Shown here one piece after another: positions 26,411-38,168 of a DNA stretch of 64,000 nt. Under the pieces are notes generated by a model. That model was not told where the DNA came from and made no database searches. It was given only the letters and a program-made list of their open reading frames with translations. Both the position numbers and the translations under genes were made by a program. This DNA comes from Mycolicibacterium fallax (GTDB taxonomy: Bacteria > Actinomycetota > Actinomycetes > Mycobacteriales > Mycobacteriaceae): contig NZ_AP022603.1 in the NCBI RefSeq assembly GCF_010726955.1, forward strand, positions 496,001 through 560,000, read 5' to 3'. Numbering within the stretch: the first letter of the stretch is position 1; each line of letters starts with the position of its first letter.

Positions 26411-27330
26411 TCGGCATCGGGGAGCAGCTCTCGGACCTGAGCTACGCGGCCGGCTGGCGGCTGGTCCGCGCGCTGCCCGAGCCGGTGGCCCGCGGCGCGT
26501 TCGACCTCGGCGCCCACTGGGGTGCCCGCGACGGCGGCCCCGAGCAGCTGCGCAAGAACCTGGCCCGGGTGATCGGGGTGGCGCCCGAGCAGGTGCCCGA
26601 CGCGCTGATCCGGGCCTCGCTGGAGTCCTACGCCCGGTACTGGCGCGAGGTGTTCCGGCTGCCGTCGATGAACCAGGACCGGCTGCGGGTGCAGCTGCAG
26701 GACACCATCGTCGGCATCGAGCACTTCGCCAACGCCAGGGCGGCCGGCACCGGCGCGGTGATGGCGCTGCCGCACAGCGGCAACTGGGACATGGGCGGGT
26801 TGGCGCTGGTGCACAAGTTCGGCCAGTTCACCACCGTCGCCGAGCGGCTCAAACCGGAATCGCTGTACCGCCGCTTCCTGGAGTTCCGCGAGTCGCTCGG
26901 TTTCGAGATCGTGCCGCTGACCGGCGGGGACCGCCCGCCCATGCAGGTGCTGGCCGACCGGCTGCGGGACAACCAGTTCGTTTGCCTGATGGCCGACCGG
27001 GACCTGACCCGGCGCGGGGTCGAGGTGAGTTTCTTCGGGGAGCAGACCCGGCTGCCGGCCGGCCCGGCGAAGCTGGCGCTGGAGACCGGGGCCCCGCTGC
27101 ACCCGGCGCACTGCTGGAACACCCCCGACGGCTGGGTGGTCGACATCCTGCCGGCGCTGGACACCAGCTCCGGGGACGTCACGGTCATCACTCAGGCGCT
27201 GGCCGACGTGTTCGCCGAGCGGATCGCCGCCCATCCGGAGGACTGGCACATGCTGCAACCGCAGTGGGTCGCCGACCTGTCCGCCGAGCGCCGGGCCCGG
27301 TTGGCAGAACCCCCGCAGCCGGAGGCCTGA
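26407..27330 (+). CDS. PIM acyltransferase (PatA-like, LpxL/HtrB family)
   Basis: 307 residues from GTG 26407. The acyltransferase HxxxxD motif is HSGNWDMG near residue 125, followed by ERLKPESLYRRFLEFRESLG and DRDLTRRGVEVSFFGE (catalytic acidic position). Orthologous in place to Rv2611c, which acylates the mannose of PIM at the cytosolic membrane face. Overlaps pgsA by 4 bp and pimA by 1 bp (TGATG). Confidence 0.93.
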   Translation: MIGIGEQLSDLSYAAGWRLVRALPEPVARGAFDLGAHWGARDGGPEQLRKNLARVIGVAPEQVPDALIRASLESYARYWREVFRLPSMNQDRLRVQLQDTIVGIEHFANARAAGTGAVMALPHSGNWDMGGLALVHKFGQFTTVAERLKPESLYRRFLEFRESLGFEIVPLTGGDRPPMQVLADRLRDNQFVCLMADRDLTRRGVEVSFFGEQTRLPAGPAKLALETGAPLHPAHCWNTPDGWVVDILPALDTSSGDVTVITQALADVFAERIAAHPEDWHMLQPQWVADLSAERRARLAEPPQPEA

Positions 27331-28454
27331 TGCGGATCGGCATGGTGTGCCCGTACTCGTTCGACGTGCCCGGCGGCGTGCAGGCCCACGTGCTGCAGCT
27401 GGCCGAGGTGTACATCGAGCGCGGCCACCACGTCAGCGTGCTGGCGCCGTCCTCGCCGGGAGTCGAGCTGCCCGACTTCGTCGTCTCCGGCGGTAAATCG
27501 CTGGCCATCCCGTACAACGGGTCGGTGGCCCGGCTGCGGTTCGGTCCGGCCGCCCACCGCCGGGTCAAGCGGTGGCTGGCCCGCGGCGACTTCGACGTGC
27601 TGCACCTGCACGAACCCAACGCCCCCAGCCTGTCGATGCTGGCGCTGCAGGCCGCCGAGGGGCCGATCGTCGCGACGTTTCACACCTCGACGACCAAATC
27701 GCTGACCCTGTCGCTGGTCCAGGGCTTCCTGCGGCCCTTCCACGAGAAGATCGTCGGCCGGATCGCCGTGTCGGACCTGGCCCGGCGCTGGCAGATGGAG
27801 GCGCTGGGTTCGGATGCGGTGGAGATCCCCAACGGGGTGCCGGTCGCCGAGTTCGCCGAGGGGCCGCTGCTGGACGGCTACCCGCGGCCCGGCCACTCGG
27901 TGCTGTTCCTGGGGCGCTTCGACGAGCCGCGCAAGGGGATGGACACCCTGATCGGGGCGTTGCCCGCGCTGGTGGCGCGCTACCCCGACATCGAGATCCT
28001 GATCGTCGGGCGCGGCGACGAGGACGCGCTGCGCGAGCAGGCCGGCCCGCACGCCGGGCAGCTGCGCTTCCTCGGCCAGGTCAGTGACGCCGAGAAGGCC
28101 GCCGCGCTGCGCAGCGCCGACGTGTACGTGGCCCCCAACACCGGCGGGGAGAGCTTCGGCATCGTGCTGGTGGAGGCGATGGCCGCCGGCACCCCGGTGG
28201 TGGCCAGCAACCTGGACGCGTTCCGGCGGGTGCTGCGCGACGGCGAGGACGGCGCCCTGTTCCCGATCGGCGACTCCGCGGCGCTGGCCGCCGCGGTCAG
28301 CACGCTGCTCGACGACGACGACGCGCGCGCCCGGATGGTCGCCTCGGCCACCGCGGCGGTGCAGCGCTTCGACTGGTCGGTGGTCGCCGACCAGATCATG
28401 CGGGTCTATGAGACCGTCGCGGCCCCCGGCGTGAAGGTGACGGTGGCGAGCTGA
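27330..28454 (+). CDS. pimA: Phosphatidylinositol alpha-mannosyltransferase PimA (GT4)
   Basis: 374 residues from ATG 27330. N-terminal [19 protein letters not shown] is the PimA loop and helix that bind GDP-mannose and phosphatidylinositol; [12 protein letters not shown] contributes the catalytic His; [14 protein letters not shown] opens the GDP-binding domain; [13 protein letters not shown] carries the E-x7-E motif. It adds the first mannose to phosphatidylinositol. Start overlaps the upstream stop as TGATG. Confidence 0.96.
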   Translation: MRIGMVCPYSFDVPGGVQAHVLQLAEVYIERGHHVSVLAPSSPGVELPDFVVSGGKSLAIPYNGSVARLRFGPAAHRRVKRWLARGDFDVLHLHEPNAPSLSMLALQAAEGPIVATFHTSTTKSLTLSLVQGFLRPFHEKIVGRIAVSDLARRWQMEALGSDAVEIPNGVPVAEFAEGPLLDGYPRPGHSVLFLGRFDEPRKGMDTLIGALPALVARYPDIEILIVGRGDEDALREQAGPHAGQLRFLGQVSDAEKAAALRSADVYVAPNTGGESFGIVLVEAMAAGTPVVASNLDAFRRVLRDGEDGALFPIGDSAALAAAVSTLLDDDDARARMVASATAAVQRFDWSVVADQIMRVYETVAAPGVKVTVAS

Positions 28455-29470
28455 TGATGTGGCCGCTCGTCGCGCTGCTGGTGCTGATCATCGTGGTGCT
28501 GCTGGTGCTGGGCACCTGGGCGTTTCAGACCGCCAACCGGCTGGACCGGCTGCACGTGCGCTACGACTTGTCCTGGCAGGCCCTCGACGCCGCGCTGGCC
28601 CGCCGCGCCGTGGTGGCCCGGGCGGTCGCCGTCGACGCCTACGGGCCGACGCCGGAGGGCCGCCGGCTCTCCGCGCTCGCCGACGCCGCCGAGCGGGCTC
28701 CCCGGGTGGCCCGGGAGCAGGCCGAGAACGAGCTGTCCGGGGCGCTGAGCACGGTGGACCCCGAGCGGCTGCCCGCGGTGATGGTCGCCGAGCTGGCCGA
28801 CGCGGAGGCCCGGGTGCTGCTGGCCCGGCGCTTCCACAACGACGCCGTCCGCGACACCTGCGCGCTGCGGGAACGCACCATGGTCCGGGCGCTGCGGCTG
28901 GGCGGGCACGCCGCCGCGCCGACTTACTTCGAGATCGCCGAGCGCGCCGGTGCGCCCGGGGCCGCCGACCCGCGGACCTCGGCGCGGGTGGTGCTGATCG
29001 ACCCGGCCGGGGCGGTGCTGGTGCTGTGCGGCTCGGACCCGGCGATCACCGACGGCACCGCGCGGCGCTGGTGGTTCACCGTCGGCGGGCAGGCGCTGGC
29101 CGGCGAGCCGCTGGCCGACACCGCGGTGCGCGAACTCGCCGAGGAGACCGGGCTGCGGGCCGCCGCGGCCGATCTGATCGGGCCGGTGTGGCGCCGGGAC
29201 TCGGTGATCGACTTCAACGGCTCGGTGATGCGCAGCCGGGAGTTCTACTTCGTCTACCGCACGCCGCGCTTCGAACTGTCGCTGGCCGGGCGCACCGCGC
29301 TGGAACGCCGCTACATTCACGGGCACCGCTGGTGCGACGCCGCCGCGCTGGCCGCGCTGAACGACGAGGGCGAAACGGTGTACCCGCTGCAACTGCCGGA
29401 GCTGCTGGCCGAGGCCGCGGCCGTCGCCGACACCGGAGTGGCCCCGGCCGAGCCCGCGGTGATCCGGTAG
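28454..29470 (+). CDS. Membrane-anchored NUDIX hydrolase (Rv2609c-like)
   Basis: 338 residues. One N-terminal transmembrane helix ([20 protein letters not shown]), a helical LemA-like stretch ([16 protein letters not shown]) at about 40-145, then a NUDIX domain with box [18 protein letters not shown] near 217-234. NUDIX enzymes hydrolyse nucleoside diphosphates linked to another group; a GDP- or CDP-linked substrate is plausible given the operon. ATG 28454 overlaps the pimA stop (TGATG); a second ATG is the next codon but one. Confidence 0.9.
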   Translation: MMWPLVALLVLIIVVLLVLGTWAFQTANRLDRLHVRYDLSWQALDAALARRAVVARAVAVDAYGPTPEGRRLSALADAAERAPRVAREQAENELSGALSTVDPERLPAVMVAELADAEARVLLARRFHNDAVRDTCALRERTMVRALRLGGHAAAPTYFEIAERAGAPGAADPRTSARVVLIDPAGAVLVLCGSDPAITDGTARRWWFTVGGQALAGEPLADTAVRELAEETGLRAAAADLIGPVWRRDSVIDFNGSVMRSREFYFVYRTPRFELSLAGRTALERRYIHGHRWCDAAALAALNDEGETVYPLQLPELLAEAAAVADTGVAPAEPAVIR

Positions 29471-29531
29471 CCCGCGCCCGGCCGGTCACCGATTGCGCCG
29501 ACCGGCTCATCGGTGGCCGATGTTTGCGGCC

Positions 29532-29565
29532 TAGACTGGTGGCAATCCCATCCGGTTTAAGGAGA
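29532..29565 (+). promoter_or_regulatory. pdxS promoter -10 and Shine-Dalgarno
   Basis: TAGACT at 29532-29537 fits a mycobacterial SigA -10 hexamer (TANNNT). AAGGAGA at 29559-29565 is a strong ribosome binding site 9 bases before GTG 29575 and decides that start, as the frame is open far upstream. No good -35 was seen. Confidence 0.5.
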
Positions 29566-29574
29566 AACACGCAC

Positions 29575-30492
29575 GTGAACAGCGCCGCCGCCGATTCCTC
29601 GGCAAGCATCGAACAGACCGGCACCGCGCGGGTGAAGCGCGGCATGGCCGAGATGCTCAAGGGCGGCGTCATCATGGACGTTGTCACCCCCGAGCAGGCC
29701 AAGATCGCCGAGGCCGCCGGCGCCGTCGCCGTGATGGCGCTGGAGCGGGTGCCCGCCGACATCCGCGCGCAGGGCGGGGTGTCGCGGATGAGCGATCCGG
29801 ACATGATCGAGGGGATCATCGCCGCGGTCACCATCCCGGTGATGGCCAAGGCCCGGATCGGCCACTTCGTCGAGGCGCAGATCCTGCAGAGCCTGGGCGT
29901 GGACTACGTCGACGAGTCCGAGGTGCTCACCCCGGCCGACTACGCCAACCACATCGACAAGTGGGCGTTCACCGTGCCGTTCGTCTGCGGCGCCACCAAC
30001 CTCGGCGAGGCGCTGCGCCGGATCACCGAGGGCGCGGCGATGATCCGCTCCAAGGGCGAGGCCGGCACCGGCGACGTCTCCAACGCCACCGGCCACATGC
30101 GCAGCATCGGCGCCGAGATCCGCCGGCTGACCTCGCTGTCGCCCGACGAGCTCTACGTCGCCGCCAAGGAACTGCAGGCGCCCTACGACCTGGTGGTCGA
30201 GGTGGCCAAGGCCGGCAAGCTGCCGGTCACCATGTTCACCGCCGGCGGCATCGCCACCCCGGCCGACGCGGCGATGATGATGCAGCTCGGCGCCGAGGGC
30301 GTGTTCGTCGGCTCCGGCATCTTCAAGTCCGGTGATCCGGCGGCCCGCGCGGCCGCCATCGTCAAGGCCACCACCTTCTACGACGATCCCGACGTGCTGG
30401 CCAAGGTGTCCCGCGGTCTGGGTGAGGCGATGGTCGGCATCAACGTCGACGAGATCCCGGCGCCGCATCGGCTGGCCGAACGCGGCTGGTGA
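29575..30492 (+). CDS. pdxS: Pyridoxal 5'-phosphate synthase subunit PdxS
   Basis: 305 residues from GTG 29575. [19 protein letters not shown] is the start of the PdxS barrel; [20 protein letters not shown] and [15 protein letters not shown] hold the catalytic lysines; [11 protein letters not shown] is the phosphate loop. With PdxT it makes PLP from ribose 5-phosphate, glyceraldehyde 3-phosphate and glutamine ammonia. Its last codons (EAR-type end ...AERGW then TGA) are part of a 15-bp direct repeat that recurs at 39392-39406, and the pdxT/tesB part of its operon now lies 8.9 kb away across an island. Confidence 0.97.
   Translation: MNSAAADSSASIEQTGTARVKRGMAEMLKGGVIMDVVTPEQAKIAEAAGAVAVMALERVPADIRAQGGVSRMSDPDMIEGIIAAVTIPVMAKARIGHFVEAQILQSLGVDYVDESEVLTPADYANHIDKWAFTVPFVCGATNLGEALRRITEGAAMIRSKGEAGTGDVSNATGHMRSIGAEIRRLTSLSPDELYVAAKELQAPYDLVVEVAKAGKLPVTMFTAGGIATPADAAMMMQLGAEGVFVGSGIFKSGDPAARAAAIVKATTFYDDPDVLAKVSRGLGEAMVGINVDEIPAPHRLAERGW
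30476..30490 (+). repeat. Left 15-bp direct repeat (attL-like) at the pdxS 3' end
   Basis: CCGAACGCGGCTGGT, the last five codons of pdxS. An identical copy lies at 39392-39406 just before tesB. The pair bounds the island of restriction and toxin-antitoxin genes. Interpreted as an integration target duplication or attachment core; see the matching right copy. Confidence 0.75.
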
Positions 30493-30497
30493 GCTCG

Positions 30498-31085
30498 TCA
30501 GCTGTCCGCTGCCAGTAGCGGCAACAGGATCTCGGCGACCGACGTCATCCTGTGCCGCGTCACCAGCAGCTCAAGGACCTGCTCCGGTGTCTGCGGCGGG
30601 TTGGCCCGGCGGTTTGACATCTCTCGCAAAGCCCGCAGGCCAGCGTGCGGGTGTGCTGAGACGGTGTTGGCGGCGAACTGATGGGGATACAAGGTCTCGA
30701 TCTCGGCCTCCACGAGCACGCGTGCTGTGCTGAACCCGGCACGTCGATCGTCGGTGACGATGGCATCGGCTTTGCCGATGATCGCGGCGTGGGCGACGTG
30801 GCCGTCATTGCGATCGTTGAGTCCGTAGCTGTACTCGCGGCCTTTGGGTGCGTGGACCTGGGAGCCCGGAAACGCTTGCTTAAGCTGATCGAAAAGGTAC
30901 TGCCGGCGACTGGCGCTATCACTGGTCCCGCGCCTGTCGTGCAGGCCGGCGAGTACGTAGTCCAGCTCGAAGAGGATCCCGGACCCCCACAGCGGCGCGT
31001 ATGCCTCCTCGGCGGCCAGCTGCGGCAGGAAGTCACGCTGAAGGCTGGGCACCAGGGCACAGGTGTCGAGGACGGCGCGATACAC
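30498..31085 (-). CDS. PIN-domain toxin (PIN_3/COG1569-like, VapC-type ribonuclease)
   Basis: 195 residues. The PIN acidic residues are visible: AVLDTCALVPS (Asp7), LFELDYVL (Glu40), NDRNDGHVAHAAI (Asp94) and DAIVTDDR (Asp112/113). Length exceeds the 130-140 of classic VapC, as in the larger PIN_3 group; the last 60 residues are an extra helical region ending ILLPLLAADS. PIN toxins are Mg-dependent ribonucleases that cut tRNA, rRNA or mRNA. It is 30 bp downstream of an HTH gene that should be the antitoxin. Located immediately right of the pdxS stop, first gene of the island, pointing toward pdxS. Confidence 0.85.
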   Translation of the reverse strand: MYRAVLDTCALVPSLQRDFLPQLAAEEAYAPLWGSGILFELDYVLAGLHDRRGTSDSASRRQYLFDQLKQAFPGSQVHAPKGREYSYGLNDRNDGHVAHAAIIGKADAIVTDDRRAGFSTARVLVEAEIETLYPHQFAANTVSAHPHAGLRALREMSNRRANPPQTPEQVLELLVTRHRMTSVAEILLPLLAADS

Positions 31086-31115
31086 GTGGGACGAATCTTT
31101 CAGACGCCGCGGCGA

Positions 31116-31637
31116 TCAACGCTTGCGTTTCGCCTCGGCGAGCAACTCGGCGACTTCGTCGGCGTCGGCGTCGGCGAACTCCTCCATACTCTCGGCGATG
31201 AACCGGTTGCGCCGGGTGTGAAGCTTCTCGCGGTAGGCAAGGACATCGGCAAGCCGAAGCTTGCGTCGGACCGTGCCGGGCACGTGGGCGGCTAGCTCGC
31301 CGTCATCGATGAGGCGAACCACCGTGGGGCGGCTGAGGCCGAGGATCTCGGCGGCCTGCTGGGTGGAGATTTCCTGGTCGCGGGTCAGGATGCTGATCGA
31401 CTGGCCATGGCTGAGAGCGTGGGCGGCACGCTTGAGGACTTCGTGAAGCTGTTCGGTCAGTTCGACGCGGTCATGTTCGCTCGCGCCGGACAGGAAGAAG
31501 GCAGGCTCGGGAGAGGTCCGGTGACGGGCCTCGTGCGCCTCGATGAAGCTCAGGACATCGGCAAGTCCATTGGCGTCGGCCGGAGCCGGGTTGACAATCT
31601 CCGCGGAGGCGCTGCTCAAGGGTCTCACTTCCTTCAT
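31116..31637 (-). CDS. Excisionase-type HTH antitoxin partner of the PIN toxin
   Basis: 173 residues. A helix-turn-helix of the excisionase/MerR-like HTH_17 type lies at 90-114 (STQQAAEILGLSRPTVVRLI) with the following wing DDGELAAHVPGTVRRKLRLADV. The N-terminal 85 residues contain a helical dimerisation-like region and the C-terminus is acidic then basic (EFADADADEVAELLAEAKRKR), a probable toxin-binding tail. Start uncertain: ATG 31637 has a weak ribosome site, while GTG at 31628 or TTG at 31619 lies after AAGGA. Not a phage excisionase: no integrase is near and the partner is a PIN protein. Confidence 0.82.
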   Translation of the reverse strand: MKEVRPLSSASAEIVNPAPADANGLADVLSFIEAHEARHRTSPEPAFFLSGASEHDRVELTEQLHEVLKRAAHALSHGQSISILTRDQEISTQQAAEILGLSRPTVVRLIDDGELAAHVPGTVRRKLRLADVLAYREKLHTRRNRFIAESMEEFADADADEVAELLAEAKRKR

Positions 31638-31671
31638 CTCATCTGCCAGGAACTAGACCCAGCCTACCGCC

Positions 31672-31689
31672 GTTACGAAAGTTACGAAA
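31672..31689 (-). promoter_or_regulatory. Candidate operator: tandem GTTACGAAA repeats upstream of the HTH antitoxin
   Basis: Two perfect 9-bp direct repeats, GTTACGAAA at 31672-31680 and 31681-31689, end 35 bases before the antitoxin start. Their place in the leader of a DNA-binding antitoxin fits an autoregulatory binding site. A TAGGCT -10-like hexamer lies between the repeats and the gene on the minus strand. Confidence 0.5.
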
Positions 31690-32022
31690 GCGTGCTCATT
31701 GTGGATGCCGATCGGTTCGGCCTGGCGTGTGGCTCACGAGCATGGTGAGTGGGTCGGCGCCGGGTAGACGACGGCGTCGGTGATCGAGGCGGGGAAGTCG
31801 CGGTAGTCGATGGTCAGCGCGGTGGAGATTACGACCTCGAATACGAAACTTCCCGAACTTGAACACCGCAGGGCTGTGGATAGTTCGCCACTGGCTGCGG
31901 AGCTCGTCAACCGGACCCGACGACACACTCGGCAACCAGCGACCAAGGCTTCAGTCCGGCCGCATAGGCTCACGGGACGCACCTGCAGACGGGAAGTGGG
32001 ACCAGCGGAAGGGGAGATCGGG
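31690..32022. other. Intergenic region between the HTH antitoxin and hsdM, possible gene relic
   Basis: About 330 bases without a convincing gene, lower in GC than its surroundings. On the minus strand near 31734-31850 a short stretch reads ALTIDYRDFPASITDAVVYP, which has the look of real coding sequence (G/C-ending codons) but lacks a start and upstream continuation; it may be a degraded gene end. The rest probably holds the hsdMSR promoter. The sequence AGGGGAG at 32011-32017 is the ribosome site for hsdM. Confidence 0.4.
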
Positions 32023-33759
32023 TTGAGCAAGCTGGGCAACTTCGTGTGGGGGATCGCTGATCAGCTCCGGGGTGTGTACAAACCGCACCAGTACGGCGGC
32101 GTGATCCTCCCGTTCACGATCCTGCGGCGCCTGGACTGCATCCTCGAACCCAGCCGCGACGAGGTGCGGATCCTCGCCGAGAAGTACACCGGCGGAGCCC
32201 TGGAAGTGCAGGTCAAGCGCAAGACCGGCCTGGCGTTCTACAACACCAGCGCGTTCGACTTCAAGACGCTGCTGGAGGACCCGGAGGGCCTGCGCGCGAA
32301 CCTGATGGACTACATCACCGGGTTCTCCGCCAACATCGACGTCTTCGAACGGTTCAAGTTCGAGAACGAGCTCGCCACCCTCGATGAGAAGAACCGGCTG
32401 TACCTGGTGACATCGCAGTTCGCCGAGGTGGACCTGCACCCCGACGTGATGTCGAACGCCGAGATGGGCGACCTGTTCGAGCACCTGATCTACAAATTCG
32501 CCGAGGCGTCCAACGAGGAGGCCGGCGAGCACTACACCCCGCGCGACGCGATCCGGTTGATGGTGGACCTGCTGTTCGCCGAGGAGAGCGCGGCGCTGCT
32601 CGAACCCGGCACCGTCCGCACCATCTACGATCCCACCGCCGGTACCGGTGGCATGTTGTCGGTCGCCGAGGAGCGGCTGCTGGAACGCAACCCCGAGGCC
32701 CGGCTGCGGCTGTACGGGCAGGAGATCAACGACCAGTCGTATGCGATCTGCAAGTCCGACATGATCGCCAAGGGGCAGGACGCCGGCAACATCCGCCTCG
32801 GCGACACCCTGGACGACGATCTGTTTTTCGACCGGACCTTCGACTTCTGCATGTCCAACCCGCCCTACGGGGTGGACTGGAAAGCCGCCCAGGAATCGGT
32901 GAAGAAGGAAGCGCTGGCACCGAATTCCCGGTTCTCGCACGGGCTTCCGTCGATCGGCGATGGGCAGATGCTGTTCCTGAGCCACCTGGCGTCGAAGATG
33001 CGGCCCGCGCACGACGGCGGCGGCCGCGCGGGGATTGTGCTCAACGGGTCGCCGTTGTTCAACGGCGCCGCCGAGTCCGGGCCGTCCCAGATCCGGCAGT
33101 GGCTGCTGGAATCCGATCTGGTGGAGGCGATCATCGCGCTCCCGACGAACATGTTCTTCAACACCGGCATCGCCACCTACATCTGGATCCTCGACAACAC
33201 CAAGCGGCCCGAGCGGTTCGGCACGGTGCAACTGATCGACGCCACCTCGTTCTGGACCAAGATGCGCAAGAGTCTCGGATCGAAGAGCCGCGAGGTCGAC
33301 GAGAAGGCCCGCGACCGCATCCTGGCGCTCTACGACGGCTTTGACGACGCCGACCCCGACTACTCGAAAGTGTTCACCGCCAACGACTTCGGCTACTGGA
33401 CCATCACCGTCGAGCGGCCGCTGCTGACCGAGACCGGGAAGGTGTCCACTGACCGGAAGGGCAACCCGAAGCCGGACTCCAAGCTGCGCGACACCGAGAA
33501 CATCCCGTTCACCTACGGCGGCAACACCGACGGCGACGCCGGTCGGGCAGCGACGATCAAGGCCTACTTCGACGCCGAGGTCCTGCCGCACGTGCCCGAC
33601 GCCTGGGTCGACACCGCGAAAACCAAGGTGGGCTACGAGATTCCGTTCACCCGGCACTTCTACAAGTACGTGCCGCCCCGGCCGCTCGCCGAGATCGACG
33701 CGGATCTGGAAAAACAGGTCGCGAAGATTATGGACTTGCTGCGGGAGATCGAGCAGTGA
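32023..33759 (+). CDS. hsdM: Type I restriction-modification DNA methyltransferase subunit HsdM
   Basis: 578 residues from TTG 32023, chosen because AGGGGAG lies 5 bases upstream and the protein then starts with the conserved SKLGNFVWGIADQLRGVYK; upstream in-frame codons are not HsdM-like. HsdM N-terminal helical domain (1-165), then N6-adenine methyltransferase: motif I DPTAGTGGM (203-211), catalytic SNPPYGVDW (NPPY 279-282). It methylates adenines at sites chosen by HsdS and is needed for the restriction complex. First gene of hsdMSR; GTGA overlap with hsdS. Confidence 0.95.
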   Translation: MSKLGNFVWGIADQLRGVYKPHQYGGVILPFTILRRLDCILEPSRDEVRILAEKYTGGALEVQVKRKTGLAFYNTSAFDFKTLLEDPEGLRANLMDYITGFSANIDVFERFKFENELATLDEKNRLYLVTSQFAEVDLHPDVMSNAEMGDLFEHLIYKFAEASNEEAGEHYTPRDAIRLMVDLLFAEESAALLEPGTVRTIYDPTAGTGGMLSVAEERLLERNPEARLRLYGQEINDQSYAICKSDMIAKGQDAGNIRLGDTLDDDLFFDRTFDFCMSNPPYGVDWKAAQESVKKEALAPNSRFSHGLPSIGDGQMLFLSHLASKMRPAHDGGGRAGIVLNGSPLFNGAAESGPSQIRQWLLESDLVEAIIALPTNMFFNTGIATYIWILDNTKRPERFGTVQLIDATSFWTKMRKSLGSKSREVDEKARDRILALYDGFDDADPDYSKVFTANDFGYWTITVERPLLTETGKVSTDRKGNPKPDSKLRDTENIPFTYGGNTDGDAGRAATIKAYFDAEVLPHVPDAWVDTAKTKVGYEIPFTRHFYKYVPPRPLAEIDADLEKQVAKIMDLLREIEQ

Positions 33760-35018
33760 GCGGTGTCGCTGAGCAGGGCCGGACGCGGCTGCGGTTCTGC
33801 CTGGACGTCGACCCGGCGGTCCCTTCTGCACTGAGAGCTGACCCTGACCGGTTGGTCTCATTCCTGCCGATGGAGGCTGTCGGCGAGCGCGGTGGATTGG
33901 ACCTTTCGCGTGAGATCCGTGCAGGGGATGCGTTGTCTGGGTACACGTTCGTCGCGAATGGCGACGTTGTGCTCGCGAAGGTAACACCGTGTTTCGAGAA
34001 CGGGAAAGGTGCCGTCGCATCAGGTCTGACCAACGGAGTCGGATTCGCTACAACCGAGGTCTACACACTCCGTCCCCGTCCCTCGACGGATGCTCGGTTC
34101 TTGGACTTCACCCTTCAGTCAGCAGTCTTTCGGCAGTACGGGACAGCTCGATTGACTGGGGCGGGCGGTCTGAAGCGCGTGTCCGCGACCGATGTGCGGA
34201 ACTTTGTCCTCGTCGTTCCTCCGCTCGACGAGCAGCGCGCCATCGCCGACTTCCTGGACCGGGAGACGGCCCGGATCGACACGCTCATCGAGGAGCAGCA
34301 GCGGCTCATCGACCTGCTGCGGGAACGCAGGCAGACAAGCATCGATGAGAGTGTTTGGTGCGGTATCGACGGGGACATCGGGGTTCAGTCTGTGATCGAA
34401 CCGGCACCGAAGGTCCCTGTCCACTGGAATCGTCTCCGCAACAAGCAGATTCTTGAAGAGGCGGACGGCGTGTCCGCAGACGGATCCGAGGAACTCCTAT
34501 CCGTCTCCCATCTGACCGGGGTGACCCCGCGATCCGAGAAGAACGTGACCATGATCGAGGCGGACAGCCTTGATGGTTACCGGCTTGTGGAACCAGGCGA
34601 TCTCGTCATCAATACGATGTGGGCGTGGATGGGTGCGCTCGGCGTCTCCAGCTACTCGGGCATCGTCAGCCCCGCATATGGGGTTTATCGGCCATTGCGA
34701 CACGCAGCGCTCGAACCGAGGTACTTCGACTACCTGTACAGATCGCGCCCGTACGTCGTTGAGATGACCCGCTACTCGCGAGGGATTTGGTCTTCGCGAC
34801 TCCGGATCTATCCCGAGGTGTTCCTTAGGCTCCCCGTCCCCGTCCCACCCCTCGACGAGCAGCGGCGCATCGCAGCCTACCTCGACGAGCAGACCTCGAA
34901 GATCGACACCCTCATCGCCGAAACCGAGCGGTTCATCGAGCTCGCTCGCGAGCGCCGGTCCGCGCTGATCACCGCGGCGGTGACGGGGCAGATCGACGTG
35001 CGGGCGGAGGTGGCCTGA
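33756..35018 (+). CDS. hsdS: Type I restriction-modification specificity subunit HsdS
   Basis: 420 residues arranged as two similar halves. Each target-recognition domain is followed by the same spacer motif: PPLDEQRAIADFLDRET (155-171) and PPLDEQRRIAAYLDEQT (364-380), each with ARIDTLIEE / SKIDTLIAE coiled-coil continuation. The two motifs are 209 residues apart, so the subunit is a complete pseudo-dimer that would read a bipartite sequence. Base composition is visibly lower in GC than the neighbouring genes, notably in the recognition domains. GTG 33756 overlaps the hsdM stop. Confidence 0.94.
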   Translation: MSGVAEQGRTRLRFCLDVDPAVPSALRADPDRLVSFLPMEAVGERGGLDLSREIRAGDALSGYTFVANGDVVLAKVTPCFENGKGAVASGLTNGVGFATTEVYTLRPRPSTDARFLDFTLQSAVFRQYGTARLTGAGGLKRVSATDVRNFVLVVPPLDEQRAIADFLDRETARIDTLIEEQQRLIDLLRERRQTSIDESVWCGIDGDIGVQSVIEPAPKVPVHWNRLRNKQILEEADGVSADGSEELLSVSHLTGVTPRSEKNVTMIEADSLDGYRLVEPGDLVINTMWAWMGALGVSSYSGIVSPAYGVYRPLRHAALEPRYFDYLYRSRPYVVEMTRYSRGIWSSRLRIYPEVFLRLPVPVPPLDEQRRIAAYLDEQTSKIDTLIAETERFIELARERRSALITAAVTGQIDVRAEVA

Positions 35019-35021
35019 GAT

Positions 35022-38123
<3,102 letters not shown>

Positions 38124-38143
38124 GCGCCGATCGGCGTCCCGAG

Positions 38144-38168
38144 GTATGAAAAGTTATACAATCGGTCC
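38144..38168 (+). promoter_or_regulatory. Promoter/operator of the mazE-like antitoxin
   Basis: TATACA at 38155-38160 fits a -10 box and would start transcription at or within two bases of ATG 38169, giving a leaderless mRNA; no ribosome site is visible. An inverted repeat GTAT-N8-ATAC (38144-38159) overlaps the -10 and is a candidate site for the ribbon-helix-helix antitoxin. Confidence 0.5.

Noticed and set aside
29471..29574. PLP or other riboswitch before pdxS
   Set aside because: The leader is about 100 bases and shows only a promoter-like hexamer and a ribosome site; no conserved aptamer fold was recognised.
31116..31637. Phage excisionase of an integrated element
   Set aside because: The HTH domain is of the excisionase type, but the gene is paired with a PIN-domain protein and there is no integrase between the direct repeats, so antitoxin is the better reading.
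31810..32022. Upstream start of hsdM at 31810
   Set aside because: The extra 71 residues lack HsdM character; TTG 32023 has a ribosome site and begins at the conserved SKLGNFVWG.
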